Below, in pieces: positions 9,791 to 17,287 of a DNA stretch of 64,000 bases. Made by a program: the position numbers and the translations under genes. The stretch lies in NCBI GenBank assembly GCA_903840435.1, contig CAIMFV010000051.1:1-64000 (forward strand), read 5' to 3'. Position 1 is the stretch's first letter, and every line of letters begins with the position of its first letter. The notes beneath the pieces were generated by a model, which worked only from the letters and a program-made list of their open reading frames with translations, did not search any database and was not told where the DNA came from. This DNA comes from an uncultured Caulobacterales bacterium. GTDB lineage: Bacteria; Pseudomonadota; Alphaproteobacteria; Caulobacterales; Caulobacteraceae.

Positions 9791-10153
9791 TTATGGATGC
9801 TTCTTCAGAACAAACCTCATCAACATTGAAACAACAATATAGTCTAAAATTGCTACGGGCATCATGTAAAATCCTGGAAAATATTGTTCAGATAATTTAA
9901 GAAAAATAATGGTTGTAACCTGTAATAAATATATGGCAAATAAGATAATAAAAGGAATTTTATTTCTAACATAAATTGGCTTCATGAACATTATCAACAT
10001 AAATACAGTCGTTATACAGCAAAATATAAAACCTTTCTTGGCGTGTCCCATTTTAGCAAACGCGAAAAAAACCGGTAATAAAACTATACCAATCAGAAAA
10101 CCCGCAGATCGAACAGGTATATCGAAAAGTCTTTTTTTTGCCTCTTCGACCAT
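9791..10153 (-). CDS. Small AT-rich multi-pass membrane protein, candidate immunity protein
   Basis: A 120-residue protein not recognised from any named family. It has about four hydrophobic spans: residues ~18-34 (FLIGIVLLPVFFAF), ~43-57, ~66-87 and ~96-114. Its DNA is strikingly AT-rich (about 30 % GC by eye) against a GC-rich background, a sign of recent transfer. AAGGG about ten bases before the ATG makes a credible ribosome binding site. It starts 24 bases after the stop of the chimeric gene at 10178-10777 on the same strand. That is the arrangement expected of an immunity gene after its toxin, which is an inference from size, hydrophobicity and position only. Confidence 0.6.
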   Translation of the reverse strand: MVEEAKKRLFDIPVRSAGFLIGIVLLPVFFAFAKMGHAKKGFIFCCITTVFMLIMFMKPIYVRNKIPFIILFAIYLLQVTTIIFLKLSEQYFPGFYMMPVAILDYIVVSMLMRFVLKKHP

Positions 10154-10177
10154 TTCAATATCCCTTGATACAATTTT

Positions 10178-10777
10178 TCATTTCATTATGGAGCAAATAG
10201 AGGTCGCATCCAAGAGCCACCAATCCAACCCAGTGCCAATCACCGGCACCGCCTCAAGGAAGTCTTTTGCACCCTCGCCAACCAAATTCCGCGCAACACC
10301 TCCCATTCCAGCCATGCCCGCCGCTTTTGCAACGGGATCTGTATCGCCTAACGCAATGGCGGGAGAAACTTTCGTCGCGCTGGGTCTCGCTGCATCCGCC
10401 AGTTCTGCACCTCCGGGAATACGATACTCAACCCGTCTAGCGCCATGGATGGGAGAGTTTTGGCTCGCGCTCTCGTCGGGACTGGGCGGATTCGCCTGAA
10501 CCTGACGAGTTGGGGAAGGGCGTACGTAAGTGCCAGAGGACTTCTTTTCGCTTGGCTGCGGCGGTTGCGTGACGTGCAGGTTGGGGCCGAGGATCCGGTC
10601 TTGCTTAGCCGCGTTTTGGCCTTCAATCGCCCGCGCCAATTGGTAATCGAGCGCCAGGTCCTCGGTCGTGCCGGGATGAGCGGACTTGAGCCGAGCAGCA
10701 AGCTTTAAGAGCGCCTCTTCAATCGCTGCCCGAGGCGTTGGCGGACCTTTTAACGGAAATCTGGGTTCTCCTGGCAT
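10178..10777 (-). CDS. Chimeric ORF: metalloprotease C-terminal tail fused to an unknown (toxin-like) domain
   Basis: Residues ~12-70 are a near copy of the last ~58 residues of the metalloprotease at 11982-14468 (TPRAAIEEALLKLAARLK ... LGPNLHVTQPP). Where the protease would end with PPGMPI, this frame continues for ~125 residues of unrelated sequence: a Pro/Ser-rich linker, an Ala/Gly-rich part (KAAGMAGMGGVARNLVGEG) and a hydrophobic end, AVPVIGTGLDWWLLDAT. No catalytic motif is recognised. The start is uncertain: ATG 10777 is used, but it falls in sequence antisense to the duplicated GyrI tail and has no clear ribosome site. It may be an orphan toxin tip or a degenerate duplicate. Confidence 0.45.
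   Translation of the reverse strand: MPGEPRFPLKGPPTPRAAIEEALLKLAARLKSAHPGTTEDLALDYQLARAIEGQNAAKQDRILGPNLHVTQPPQPSEKKSSGTYVRPSPTRQVQANPPSPDESASQNSPIHGARRVEYRIPGGAELADAARPSATKVSPAIALGDTDPVAKAAGMAGMGGVARNLVGEGAKDFLEAVPVIGTGLDWWLLDATSICSIMK
10568..10742 (-). repeat. Duplicated 3' end of the metalloprotease gene, copy in unit 1
   Basis: These 175 bases match 12006-12180 without gaps, with 17 mismatches counted by eye (about 90 % identity). They encode the C-terminal tail of the metalloprotease starting at TPRAAIEE. At 10742/10743 they abut a copy of the GyrI 3' end, and this join exists nowhere in the native order. It marks the junction between the two tandem units. Confidence 0.8.
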
Positions 10778-10821
10778 AAGCAAGGGAGGGTGAAGGTGCG
10801 GAGTCCGACGTGTGCCGAAAA
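10743..10821 (+). repeat. Duplicated 3' end of the GyrI-like gene, copy 2 (remnant)
   Basis: Copy of 9632-9710 that keeps the codons for LTEIWV-LA and the TAA stop, with one small indel downstream of the stop. There is no upstream gene body, so this is a remnant, not a second GyrI gene. It marks the start of the second tandem unit (10743-12180). Confidence 0.75.
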
Positions 10822-10835
10822 TCGTGGATATGGCC

Positions 10836-11132
10836 CTAGGCGCGCCTTGCGCCCCAAAAGCGCACATGGCCAGATCGCCTAAAACGCCCCGTAAAAACAA
10901 CCGGTAAACCGCGCCGCAAGGTGTGGCCGCTCGCGCAGCCCCCACCCCGCCAGCCGCCACCAAGGCTATCCTGCCAACGCTCTAAGCTGTCGATCGCCCT
11001 GGCTAAGCCGGCCTGCTCCAGCACATCCCAGCGGGCGAATCTCGCGTTCACGGCAGCGTCTTCTGCTCCCTGCGGCCAGGCGCAGCGTACGGCCTCATCA
11101 ACACGGCGTCGATATTTCCGATGTGCAGACAA
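10836..11132 (-). CDS. Hypothetical protein, low confidence
   Basis: An open frame of 98 codons with a TTG start at 11132 preceded by GCGAGGGC. The middle part (RWDVLEQAGLARAIDSLERW) reads like a real amphipathic helix; the last 45 residues are Arg/Gly-rich and less convincing. A second frame across 10860-10960 is also open, so either or neither may be coding, or a frameshift may join them. It lies downstream of the small ORF at 11218 on the same strand and inside the second duplicated unit. Not recognised. Confidence 0.25.
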   Translation of the reverse strand: MSAHRKYRRRVDEAVRCAWPQGAEDAAVNARFARWDVLEQAGLARAIDSLERWQDSLGGGWRGGGCASGHTLRRGLPVVFTGRFRRSGHVRFWGARRA

Positions 11133-11217
11133 GCCCTCGCCGCTCTCGCGAGGTTCGGCTTTCTATCTCGCTGAAGCAATGCGCTTTTTAAATCGAGCGG
11201 CGTATGTAGACGATACC

Positions 11218-11394
11218 CTAGCCGAGCAATTTCTTATGTAAATTGGTCAATATTTCTATGAGCTCCAGCAACTCCCCCTCTCCAAGCTCCACAGGGTCTT
11301 TATAATCGCACAATACCTTAAGCATCACAGAGCCAGAATCGGATGTCCAGATGCTAATTTCTCCACTACTAAGAGTATATACGCCATCATCCAT
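11218..11394 (-). CDS. Small acidic protein, candidate immunity protein
   Basis: A 58-residue protein (62 if the upstream GTG at 11406 is used) beginning MDDGVYTLSSGEISIW and ending LLELIEILTNLHKKLLG. It looks like a short beta-rich part followed by one acidic helix. It is AT-richer than its surroundings. Its ATG is one base after the stop that the preceding gene reaches in its -1 frame (TAGAATG), so it would be tightly coupled to that gene. Small size, acidity and position directly after a toxin-like gene suggest an immunity or antitoxin role, but no family is recognised. Confidence 0.5.
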   Translation of the reverse strand: MDDGVYTLSSGEISIWTSDSGSVMLKVLCDYKDPVELGEGELLELIEILTNLHKKLLG

Positions 11395-11412
11395 TCTAGC
11401 CACCACATGGTT

Positions 11413-11856
11413 TCAATGGAAAATGCTTATCGCCTGTATCCGGGTCTCGCGCGGGCGTTCGTCCGTCCGGCTCATAACCACGGGCGCCAGGCCCTGCAGC
11501 ATTTGGATTATCATGAGGCTTCCCTTTTTTTTATCGACATGGCCAGGATCAACCCCTACTCGTTCTTTACCCGGATTCGGGCCTTTCAATTTATTCGGAT
11601 TCTTCGAAGCTGGAAGCAAGCCCTTGTCTTTGGCTCCTTGCTTCACCGCTGCTCCGCTTTGCCCTTCAAAACCTTTGGGCCTTACCGAGGGCCAAGGTTT
11701 CGCCTGATCATTGTGGTATGGTACCTCGGCATCGAAATCATTGATCGCATCACTAGCTGCTCTGCAGTTCTGGACGCAAACCGTGACGGAGCCGTCCGGA
11801 AGCACTCCATAAGCCAAGGCAGCCCCACTGACTTCCGCATTATCGACCCCCGCCAC
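11413..11856 (-). CDS. Toxin-like protein, reading frame interrupted at both ends
   Basis: The longest uninterrupted piece of a gene that probably ran from ATG 11975 to the stop at 11396-11398 (~190 residues). The N-terminal part (MSGAGDDSLSEPTT..., from 11975) is in another frame; one extra A in CAAATAAAA near 11870-11880 would join it to this frame. At the far end, a -1 shift in an A8 run gives a much more protein-like finish (GKPHDNPNAAGPGARGYEPD ... GDKHFPLKPCGG) than the zero-frame end. Gly/Pro/Lys-rich sequence with several His and Asp residues near the C-terminus recalls nuclease tips of polymorphic toxins, but no family is recognised. It begins 7 bases after the metalloprotease stop, behind GGACGGG. 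Confidence 0.45.
   Translation of the reverse strand: MAGVDNAEVSGAALAYGVLPDGSVTVCVQNCRAASDAINDFDAEVPYHNDQAKPWPSVRPKGFEGQSGAAVKQGAKDKGLLPASKNPNKLKGPNPGKERVGVDPGHVDKKKGSLMIIQMLQGLAPVVMSRTDERPRETRIQAISIFH
11524..11532 (-). other. A8-G slippery sequence (possible -1 frameshift site)
   Basis: On the minus strand the zero-frame codons are GAT AAA AAA AAG GGA, so the heptamer A AAA AAG sits in exactly the phase of the known dnaX-type -1 slippery site. A -1 shift adds 42 residues and ends at a stop (11396-11398) one base from the next ATG. Alternatives are a phase-variable homopolymer, a disabling deletion, or a homopolymer error in the assembly. The last is quite possible because a second A-rich run upstream also needs one added base. 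Confidence 0.4.
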
Positions 11857-11981
11857 TTTACGAGTCGGGTCGGTTTTATTTGGTCGGTCATCTCTGACCT
11901 AAAGGCACCAATCTGGCCCATCCCTGTAGCCAACGTGGTCGGTTCAGAGAGACTGTCATCTCCCGCTCCGCTCATCCCGTC

Positions 11982-14468
11982 CTAGATCGGCATGCCGGGC
12001 GGGGGGGTGACGTGCAGGTCGGGGCCGAGGATCATGTCTTGCTCTGCCGCGTTTTGGCTTTCAATCGCCCGCGCCAATTGGTGATCGAGCGCGATGTCCT
12101 CGATCGTGCCGGGATGAGCAGCCTTGAGCCGGGCGGCCAGCTTTAACAGCGCCTCTTCAATCGCTGCCCGCGGCGTTGGCGTCAGGATCGGGTTGCGTGT
12201 CGCCAGAATGAGGCGAGCGATTGTGTGGGCTTTCAGTCGTCTGTTGATTTCGGCGGTTCCAGTTTCTGACGCCGTCGCTGGCCCAAAGACTGTTTGCAAT
12301 AGCTTGCCAACCAGTTCGCTCGGCTGCAGTCCGTCCGCCGTCCGCGCATCTTCCTCAGCGACACGGTTAAGCCGGTCGGGATTGAGGAGCGCATTTAAGG
12401 TCACGTCAGCCGCCGCGACGGCAGCCGCGCCCAGCGAAAAGCCGGGTCGGTCTGGCGCCTCAAAGAGCTCGACATCAAAAGCGTGGTCGGTTGGCGCGTC
12501 TCGCCCCTGGTTCAAGAGATTGAGAAGCGGTTGCGGCAGGTTCAGCGTCTCCGGCGCCAGGGTCTGCAACAGGCTCGACAACGCCCGTCTTTGCACCTCG
12601 GGCGAGACAGGTTTCGCGTCGCTGCGCGTATCGCCGCGCACCGCATAGGTGAAGTCCACACCGCCGATTTCCTTGGCCACCGCCTCGACCTCATAGCGAT
12701 GGAAGAGATAGAGCGGAACAAGGACCCGGCGCAGATCAGAGACCGGCGCCCCCTTGGGGATATTGCCAAGCCCAAATCGCGCCAGGGCAATTTTGCGTAT
12801 CTCAAGGGCGTGGGCGAGCCCATTGATAGAGTCTGTGCCATCATCCCAAAGCGCGCCCAAGGGGTGTTCGGCGCTGGTGGGCCGCGAATCGTCATCGCCG
12901 ACAAAGCGCAGCCCCGTGGCCTCACCGTCGTGCACAAGTGCGTCCAGCCGGTTCGCCTCGCTCTGGCCCGGCGGCGTTTCGCCATAGAGCCAGCTAATGG
13001 CAAAGCGATCCCAACTGCCGATGCCGACCTGATAGGCGTCGGAAAGATCGAATTCGCCCGCGACAAGCTTCACCCGTGGCGGCGGATAGTCCATGACCGA
13101 GGCCCGGTCATCAAAGGTACTGCCAGCGAAATTATGTTGCAGGCCCAGGGCATGGCCGGTTTCATGGACGGCCAGTTGGCATAAGCGCGCCAGCGAGACA
13201 CGGATCGGGTCATCAGCCGCGCCTGTCCCCGTCTTATCTGCGCCCACCAACCCCTCAAGGATCAACCGATCCTGGCGGACGCGCAGCGAGCCTAACAGCA
13301 CCGAGCCCTTGATGATTTCGCCCGTGCGCGGATCAATAATATTGGCGCCATAGGACCAGCCGCGTGTCTGGCGATGGACCCAGTTGATGACATTATAGCG
13401 AATGTCGAGGGGACTTGCGCCAGCGGGCAGCACGTCGACCCGAAACGCATCTTGAAATCCCGCCGCTTCGAAGGCCTTGGCCCACCAGGACGCCCCTTCG
13501 CGCAGGGCAGAGCGCACAGGCTCAGGCGCTGCGGGATCGACATAGAAGATAATCGGCTTCTTCACCGGGCTCTTCGCCGCTGTCGGATCAAGCTTTTCCA
13601 AGCGGAACCGGTGGGCGAGGGCTTGGGCAGTCGGCTCGGTGAGGGGGGCGCTATAGTCAATGACGCCTTGGCTAAATACCCCCACACGAGGGTCCGCGAG
13701 GCGAGGCGTAAACCCAGGCGGAGGCAGTCTGACGAAGGAGGTGTGGCTGATCACGGTGACGGCGCGCGCGTCAGGAGCGATACCGCCTAAGTCCTCGCTT
13801 GTGGTGTCGGCGACAAAGGTCTGGTGGGCGTCAAGTTCGAGATTGTCAGGAAAGGCGTGGGCCTCGCCCAAATCGGCATAGCTCAAATTGGGATCGAGGT
13901 GATAGGCGCCTTGCTTGGCCCGTCGCAGGGCGTCGCCGACGCCAAATGTGTCGCGGGTCAGAAAGCCCGTCAGATCGACCAAAAGCCCGCCGTCCTCAGC
14001 CTCCGCCACACCTTCGCCCGCCCAAATCGTCGAGGGCGGGAACGACTCGCGCACGGCAGCCTGTTCTGCGGCGCTGCCGTGTGCAGCGCGAAAGGCGGTG
14101 TTTTGCAATTCGGCGAAAACTTTTTTGCCGCTGCGACGAAAGACCAGCAATTGGGTTTCGGCAGGCGCCGACCGGTCCACGCCGATCGGTGTTGAGCCAA
14201 GGCCTGTGCGCATCTGGACCTGATAGAGATAGGTCCCGCAGTCGCCCGCTGCGCTGCACCGCAGTTTGACTAAAATCCGCCCAGCCTTTTGATCAAGATA
14301 GAGCGGAAGGAGGCCGTCTAAATGGGTAAATCCTTCAACCGCTTGGTCGAAAGTCTTTGGGGGCTCCGCCGCTGCGTCCCTTGGCTTGGCCGGGCTCCCA
14401 TAGGCCGCCAGAGGCAGGATGGGGAGCGCAAGGGCCAACAGTGAGGCGGCAATCCAAGAGCGTGACAT
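11982..14468 (-). CDS. Secreted zinc-dependent metalloprotease (DUF5117/DUF5118 type)
   Basis: 828 residues with an N-terminal signal peptide (SWIAASLLALALPILPLAAYG). The metzincin-like motif HETGHALGLQHNF (residues 435-447) gives HExxHxxGxxH: two His from the helix, the catalytic Glu, and a third His ligand. Upstream is the DUF5117-type beta region (VTVISHTSFVRLPPPGFTPR, YSAPLTEP, YYVD-like), and downstream the large helical C-terminal part. It ends HVTPPPGMPI, like other members, so the gene is complete. It probably acts in the periplasm or outside the cell on unknown proteins. Its last 175 bases are duplicated at 10568-10742, and a toxin-like gene follows 7 bases downstream. Confidence 0.85.
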   Translation of the reverse strand: MSRSWIAASLLALALPILPLAAYGSPAKPRDAAAEPPKTFDQAVEGFTHLDGLLPLYLDQKAGRILVKLRCSAAGDCGTYLYQVQMRTGLGSTPIGVDRSAPAETQLLVFRRSGKKVFAELQNTAFRAAHGSAAEQAAVRESFPPSTIWAGEGVAEAEDGGLLVDLTGFLTRDTFGVGDALRRAKQGAYHLDPNLSYADLGEAHAFPDNLELDAHQTFVADTTSEDLGGIAPDARAVTVISHTSFVRLPPPGFTPRLADPRVGVFSQGVIDYSAPLTEPTAQALAHRFRLEKLDPTAAKSPVKKPIIFYVDPAAPEPVRSALREGASWWAKAFEAAGFQDAFRVDVLPAGASPLDIRYNVINWVHRQTRGWSYGANIIDPRTGEIIKGSVLLGSLRVRQDRLILEGLVGADKTGTGAADDPIRVSLARLCQLAVHETGHALGLQHNFAGSTFDDRASVMDYPPPRVKLVAGEFDLSDAYQVGIGSWDRFAISWLYGETPPGQSEANRLDALVHDGEATGLRFVGDDDSRPTSAEHPLGALWDDGTDSINGLAHALEIRKIALARFGLGNIPKGAPVSDLRRVLVPLYLFHRYEVEAVAKEIGGVDFTYAVRGDTRSDAKPVSPEVQRRALSSLLQTLAPETLNLPQPLLNLLNQGRDAPTDHAFDVELFEAPDRPGFSLGAAAVAAADVTLNALLNPDRLNRVAEEDARTADGLQPSELVGKLLQTVFGPATASETGTAEINRRLKAHTIARLILATRNPILTPTPRAAIEEALLKLAARLKAAHPGTIEDIALDHQLARAIESQNAAEQDMILGPDLHVTPPPGMPI
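12006..12180 (-). repeat. Duplicated 3' end of the metalloprotease gene, native copy
   Basis: The native counterpart of 10568-10742, inside the intact metalloprotease gene. The match stops at the 5' side within codons for TPTPRAAIEE and at the 3' side about five codons before the stop. Confidence 0.8.
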
Positions 14469-14541
14469 AGGTGTCCCTCAACGACAGATGGCGCGCACCT
14501 GAGCGGATTTGACGGCGCTTGTCCACGGGCGCCGAGGCCTG

Positions 14542-16263
14542 TCACCAGCTCCAGTCAGACGCGGCCTGTCGACAGCCGCCGCCGGGGGCGCCCGTCCAGG
14601 CGCGACCATGAACAAAGCGCCCGGTCGGCGCGCGGGTCGCTTGGCCATCCTTCAGGGCAAAGGCGCCATTGACCAATACCTGTTCGACCCCAACCGCCAA
14701 TTGGGCCGGACGGGCGAAGGTGGCGAGGTCTTGAATGCGATTGGGGTCAAACACAACGATGTCGGCATAGGCGCCGACCTCTAGGCGTCCACGGTCCTTT
14801 AATGCCAAGGTGTCGGCCGGCAGTCGGGTCAGGCGCCGTACGGCTTCAGTCAGGCTCAAGACCTTCTCATCGCGTGCATAATGACCAAGCACGCGGGCGA
14901 AGGCGCCATAGGCTCGCGGATGGGGTTGCGACAATAAAAACACCCCTTCTGGCGCGGGCGCGGACTCATCGGAATCGATGCTCATCCAGGGCAGGGTTAG
15001 TTCGCGGCGGATATTGGCTTCATTCATGCCAAAATAGGCAACCTCGATACGCGACCCGTCCTCAACCACCAGATCCATGGCGGTCTCCGCCGGGCTCACT
15101 CCTCTTGAAGCCGCGACCTCGGCCAAGGTCTTTCCGGTGAGGGATTTCAGCGCTTTAGACTTAAAGCCTAACAGTAAAACACCCGATGGGCCCGCGTGCT
15201 GATAGGCATTGTCCCAACTGGGGTGCGCATCCTCCATCTCTGCCTTAACCCGTTTGCGAATGGCGGGGTCTTTTAGTCTGGCAATCCAGGCCTCTAGCCC
15301 GCCATCTTGTACCCAAGCTGGCATGGAAGCGTCTAAGCCAGTGGCGCTGGCGGTATAGGGATACATGTCCGCGGTGATCCGCACGCCATCGGCCCGCGCC
15401 TGATTGACCTTGGCAACGGCTGCGTCCAACAGGCCCCAATTGTCTTTGCCGGATTGCTTGAAGTGATAGACCTCAGCCGGTCCGCCCGACGCCTTGGAGA
15501 TGGTGATGATTTCATCGAGGGCTTCTAAAAGCCGGTCGCCTTCATTGCGGATATGGGCGGAGAAGACGCCGCCGCACTGGGCCGAGACCTTGGCCATATC
15601 GATCAATTCGTCGGTCTTGGCATAGGTGTTGGGGGCATAGATCAAGGCGGTGGTCAGACCCAAGGCGCCTTCCTCCATCGCCTGGCGCACGAGGCCCCGC
15701 ATGGCCGCCCTCTGGTCGGAGGTCGGTTGAATGTCGCGCTCGCCCAGCAGGTTTTCCCTGACCGTACCTTCGCCGACAAAGCTCGCCACATTGGGGGAAA
15801 TGCCCCGCGCCTCCAGCTGCTGTAGATAGTCGCCGAGCGTCGTCCACGTGACCTCATACTTGATGTCGCCCTGCCGGGCCTTAGCAAGCGCCTTCATCTG
15901 CGGCGAAAGGGGCCCCATGGAATCTTCGCCCAGCACTTCCAAGGTGACGCCTTGGACAAGATCACTGAGGCCACGACCATCGATCAACAGGCTTTCTTCG
16001 GGGTGGGCGAGCATATTGATAAAGCCTGGGGAAACGGCCTTGCCCGCTGCATTGACGATGACCTTAGCGTCTCCCGACAGATGCGGGCCGATGGCGACAA
16101 TTCGATCACCCGCCACCGCCACATCGCCGGTAAAGGGTGGGCTGCCAGACCCGTCATAGACTGTCCCGCCCTTGATCAGCACATCAAAGGGCTCGGCTGC
16201 GCCAGCGGGCAGGGCGATAAGCACTATGAGGAATACGAGGCGCGAAAGCCCTTGCAATGTCAT
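14542..16263 (-). CDS. D-aminoacylase-like amidohydrolase, exported
   Basis: 573 residues: signal peptide (SRLVFLIVLIALPAGAAEP), then an amidohydrolase beta-sandwich (DVLIKGGTVYDGSG), TIM barrel, and a returning beta segment (LEVGAYADIVVFDP). This is the layout of N-acyl-D-amino-acid deacylases. HIRNEGDRLLEAL and VYHFKQSGKDNW carry the later barrel histidines. The first metal-binding strand is odd: family enzymes have an HxH there, but this protein has GFINMLAHPEES. Catalysis may therefore use fewer or different metals. Likely periplasmic. It is followed by the metalloprotease after ~73 bases on the same strand, so the two may be co-transcribed. Confidence 0.78.
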   Translation of the reverse strand: MTLQGLSRLVFLIVLIALPAGAAEPFDVLIKGGTVYDGSGSPPFTGDVAVAGDRIVAIGPHLSGDAKVIVNAAGKAVSPGFINMLAHPEESLLIDGRGLSDLVQGVTLEVLGEDSMGPLSPQMKALAKARQGDIKYEVTWTTLGDYLQQLEARGISPNVASFVGEGTVRENLLGERDIQPTSDQRAAMRGLVRQAMEEGALGLTTALIYAPNTYAKTDELIDMAKVSAQCGGVFSAHIRNEGDRLLEALDEIITISKASGGPAEVYHFKQSGKDNWGLLDAAVAKVNQARADGVRITADMYPYTASATGLDASMPAWVQDGGLEAWIARLKDPAIRKRVKAEMEDAHPSWDNAYQHAGPSGVLLLGFKSKALKSLTGKTLAEVAASRGVSPAETAMDLVVEDGSRIEVAYFGMNEANIRRELTLPWMSIDSDESAPAPEGVFLLSQPHPRAYGAFARVLGHYARDEKVLSLTEAVRRLTRLPADTLALKDRGRLEVGAYADIVVFDPNRIQDLATFARPAQLAVGVEQVLVNGAFALKDGQATRAPTGRFVHGRAWTGAPGGGCRQAASDWSW

Positions 16264-16365
16264 GGAAACGACCCCTCGTCAGTGTTTGCGGTTGGGTCGA
16301 GCCTAACAGAGGAAGGCGTCCGCTCGCGAGGGTGAAATTTGGCGCCAAGCGCAGGCCCAGTCGGC

Positions 16366-17073
16366 CTAGGCGCGTGGCAAGGCGGCAAGAATGCGTTGTC
16401 GTCCGCGATCCTGCGCGAGGATGACCTCCTTCAAGCCTGACCGCAATCGGCCCGGCAGCTGCCAGCTTGAGGCCTTCCCCTCATTCGGCACGAGCCGGGT
16501 TAAGTCACGCACCACATTGCGATGCGGCAAGGTTTTGCCGCCATTTTCGCCACTGCGAATGGGAATTTGCACCAGGCTTGGGTCATAGCCGACGCGCCAG
16601 AGGTCGAGCGGCGTCGCGGGCAATGCGCCTGAGAGGCTGATTTCGGTTGCCGTAGCGTGCAGTTGGATGTCGCCCGGGAGCGTTGGGGTGGCGCGCAGTG
16701 TGGCCTGCAGATCTTGCATCGACGCGCCGACGGTGTCGCGCGCGCCATTAACAACCACCTGAGGCGTAAAGACGTTGGTTCGCCCGAAAGCCCGCGCATA
16801 GGCCCATTGCCGGGCGGTGAATTCGGGTGCGGCAAAGGTGTCCTTCCACCCCAAATGGTCCCAATAGGTGACGCCGAAGCTCAGGCAAATGAGATCACTG
16901 CGCCCTATCAATTCCAACAGATTGGCATTGGCGGGCGGGCAGGAGGAACAGCCTTGGCTTTGATACAGCTCGACCACATGCAGGGGTTGACCACCGGCAA
17001 GGACCGAGGTCGGCACGGCAGAGCCAATCAGGCTTGCGCCTTGCCATAGAAGCTTTCGGCGGGTTGGCGGCAT
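16366..17073 (-). CDS. DUF1223 family exported protein
   Basis: About 235 residues with a Tat- or Sec-like N-terminus (TRRKLLWQGASLIGSAVPTSVLA). The first strand of the thioredoxin-like domain has ELYQSQGCSSCPPANANLL, a CxxC pair characteristic of DUF1223. YWDHLGWKDTFA and the later VFTPQVVVNG are further family marks. The biochemical role of the family is not established; the CSSC pair suggests a redox or metal function in the periplasm. ATG 17073 is preferred because GGAG precedes it; an in-frame ATG six codons upstream is possible. It is divergent from the TonB-like gene. Confidence 0.8.
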   Translation of the reverse strand: MPPTRRKLLWQGASLIGSAVPTSVLAGGQPLHVVELYQSQGCSSCPPANANLLELIGRSDLICLSFGVTYWDHLGWKDTFAAPEFTARQWAYARAFGRTNVFTPQVVVNGARDTVGASMQDLQATLRATPTLPGDIQLHATATEISLSGALPATPLDLWRVGYDPSLVQIPIRSGENGGKTLPHRNVVRDLTRLVPNEGKASSWQLPGRLRSGLKEVILAQDRGRQRILAALPRA

Positions 17074-17287
17074 GGGCTGTCTCCGAGCCATCGGGGCGTC
17101 ACCCAGGAATACGCGTCACGGGTCGAAAGGGTTACAGCCTCCCATCAAAAGACATGACTTATTTTCGCACGATTTCAGCCGGAATTCCGCCATGTGCGGC
17201 GCGCGACATTTCCAAGTCGCAACGCGACATCTGGTTTGGGGGAGGCTCTATCTCTGTAACACATCAGCACATCTTGAGGGAGTTGCA

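Noticed and set aside
9632-12180. Prophage or insertion sequence explaining the accessory patch
   Set aside because: No transposase, integrase, terminal inverted repeats or phage structural genes are visible; the duplication of neighbouring gene ends explains the layout.
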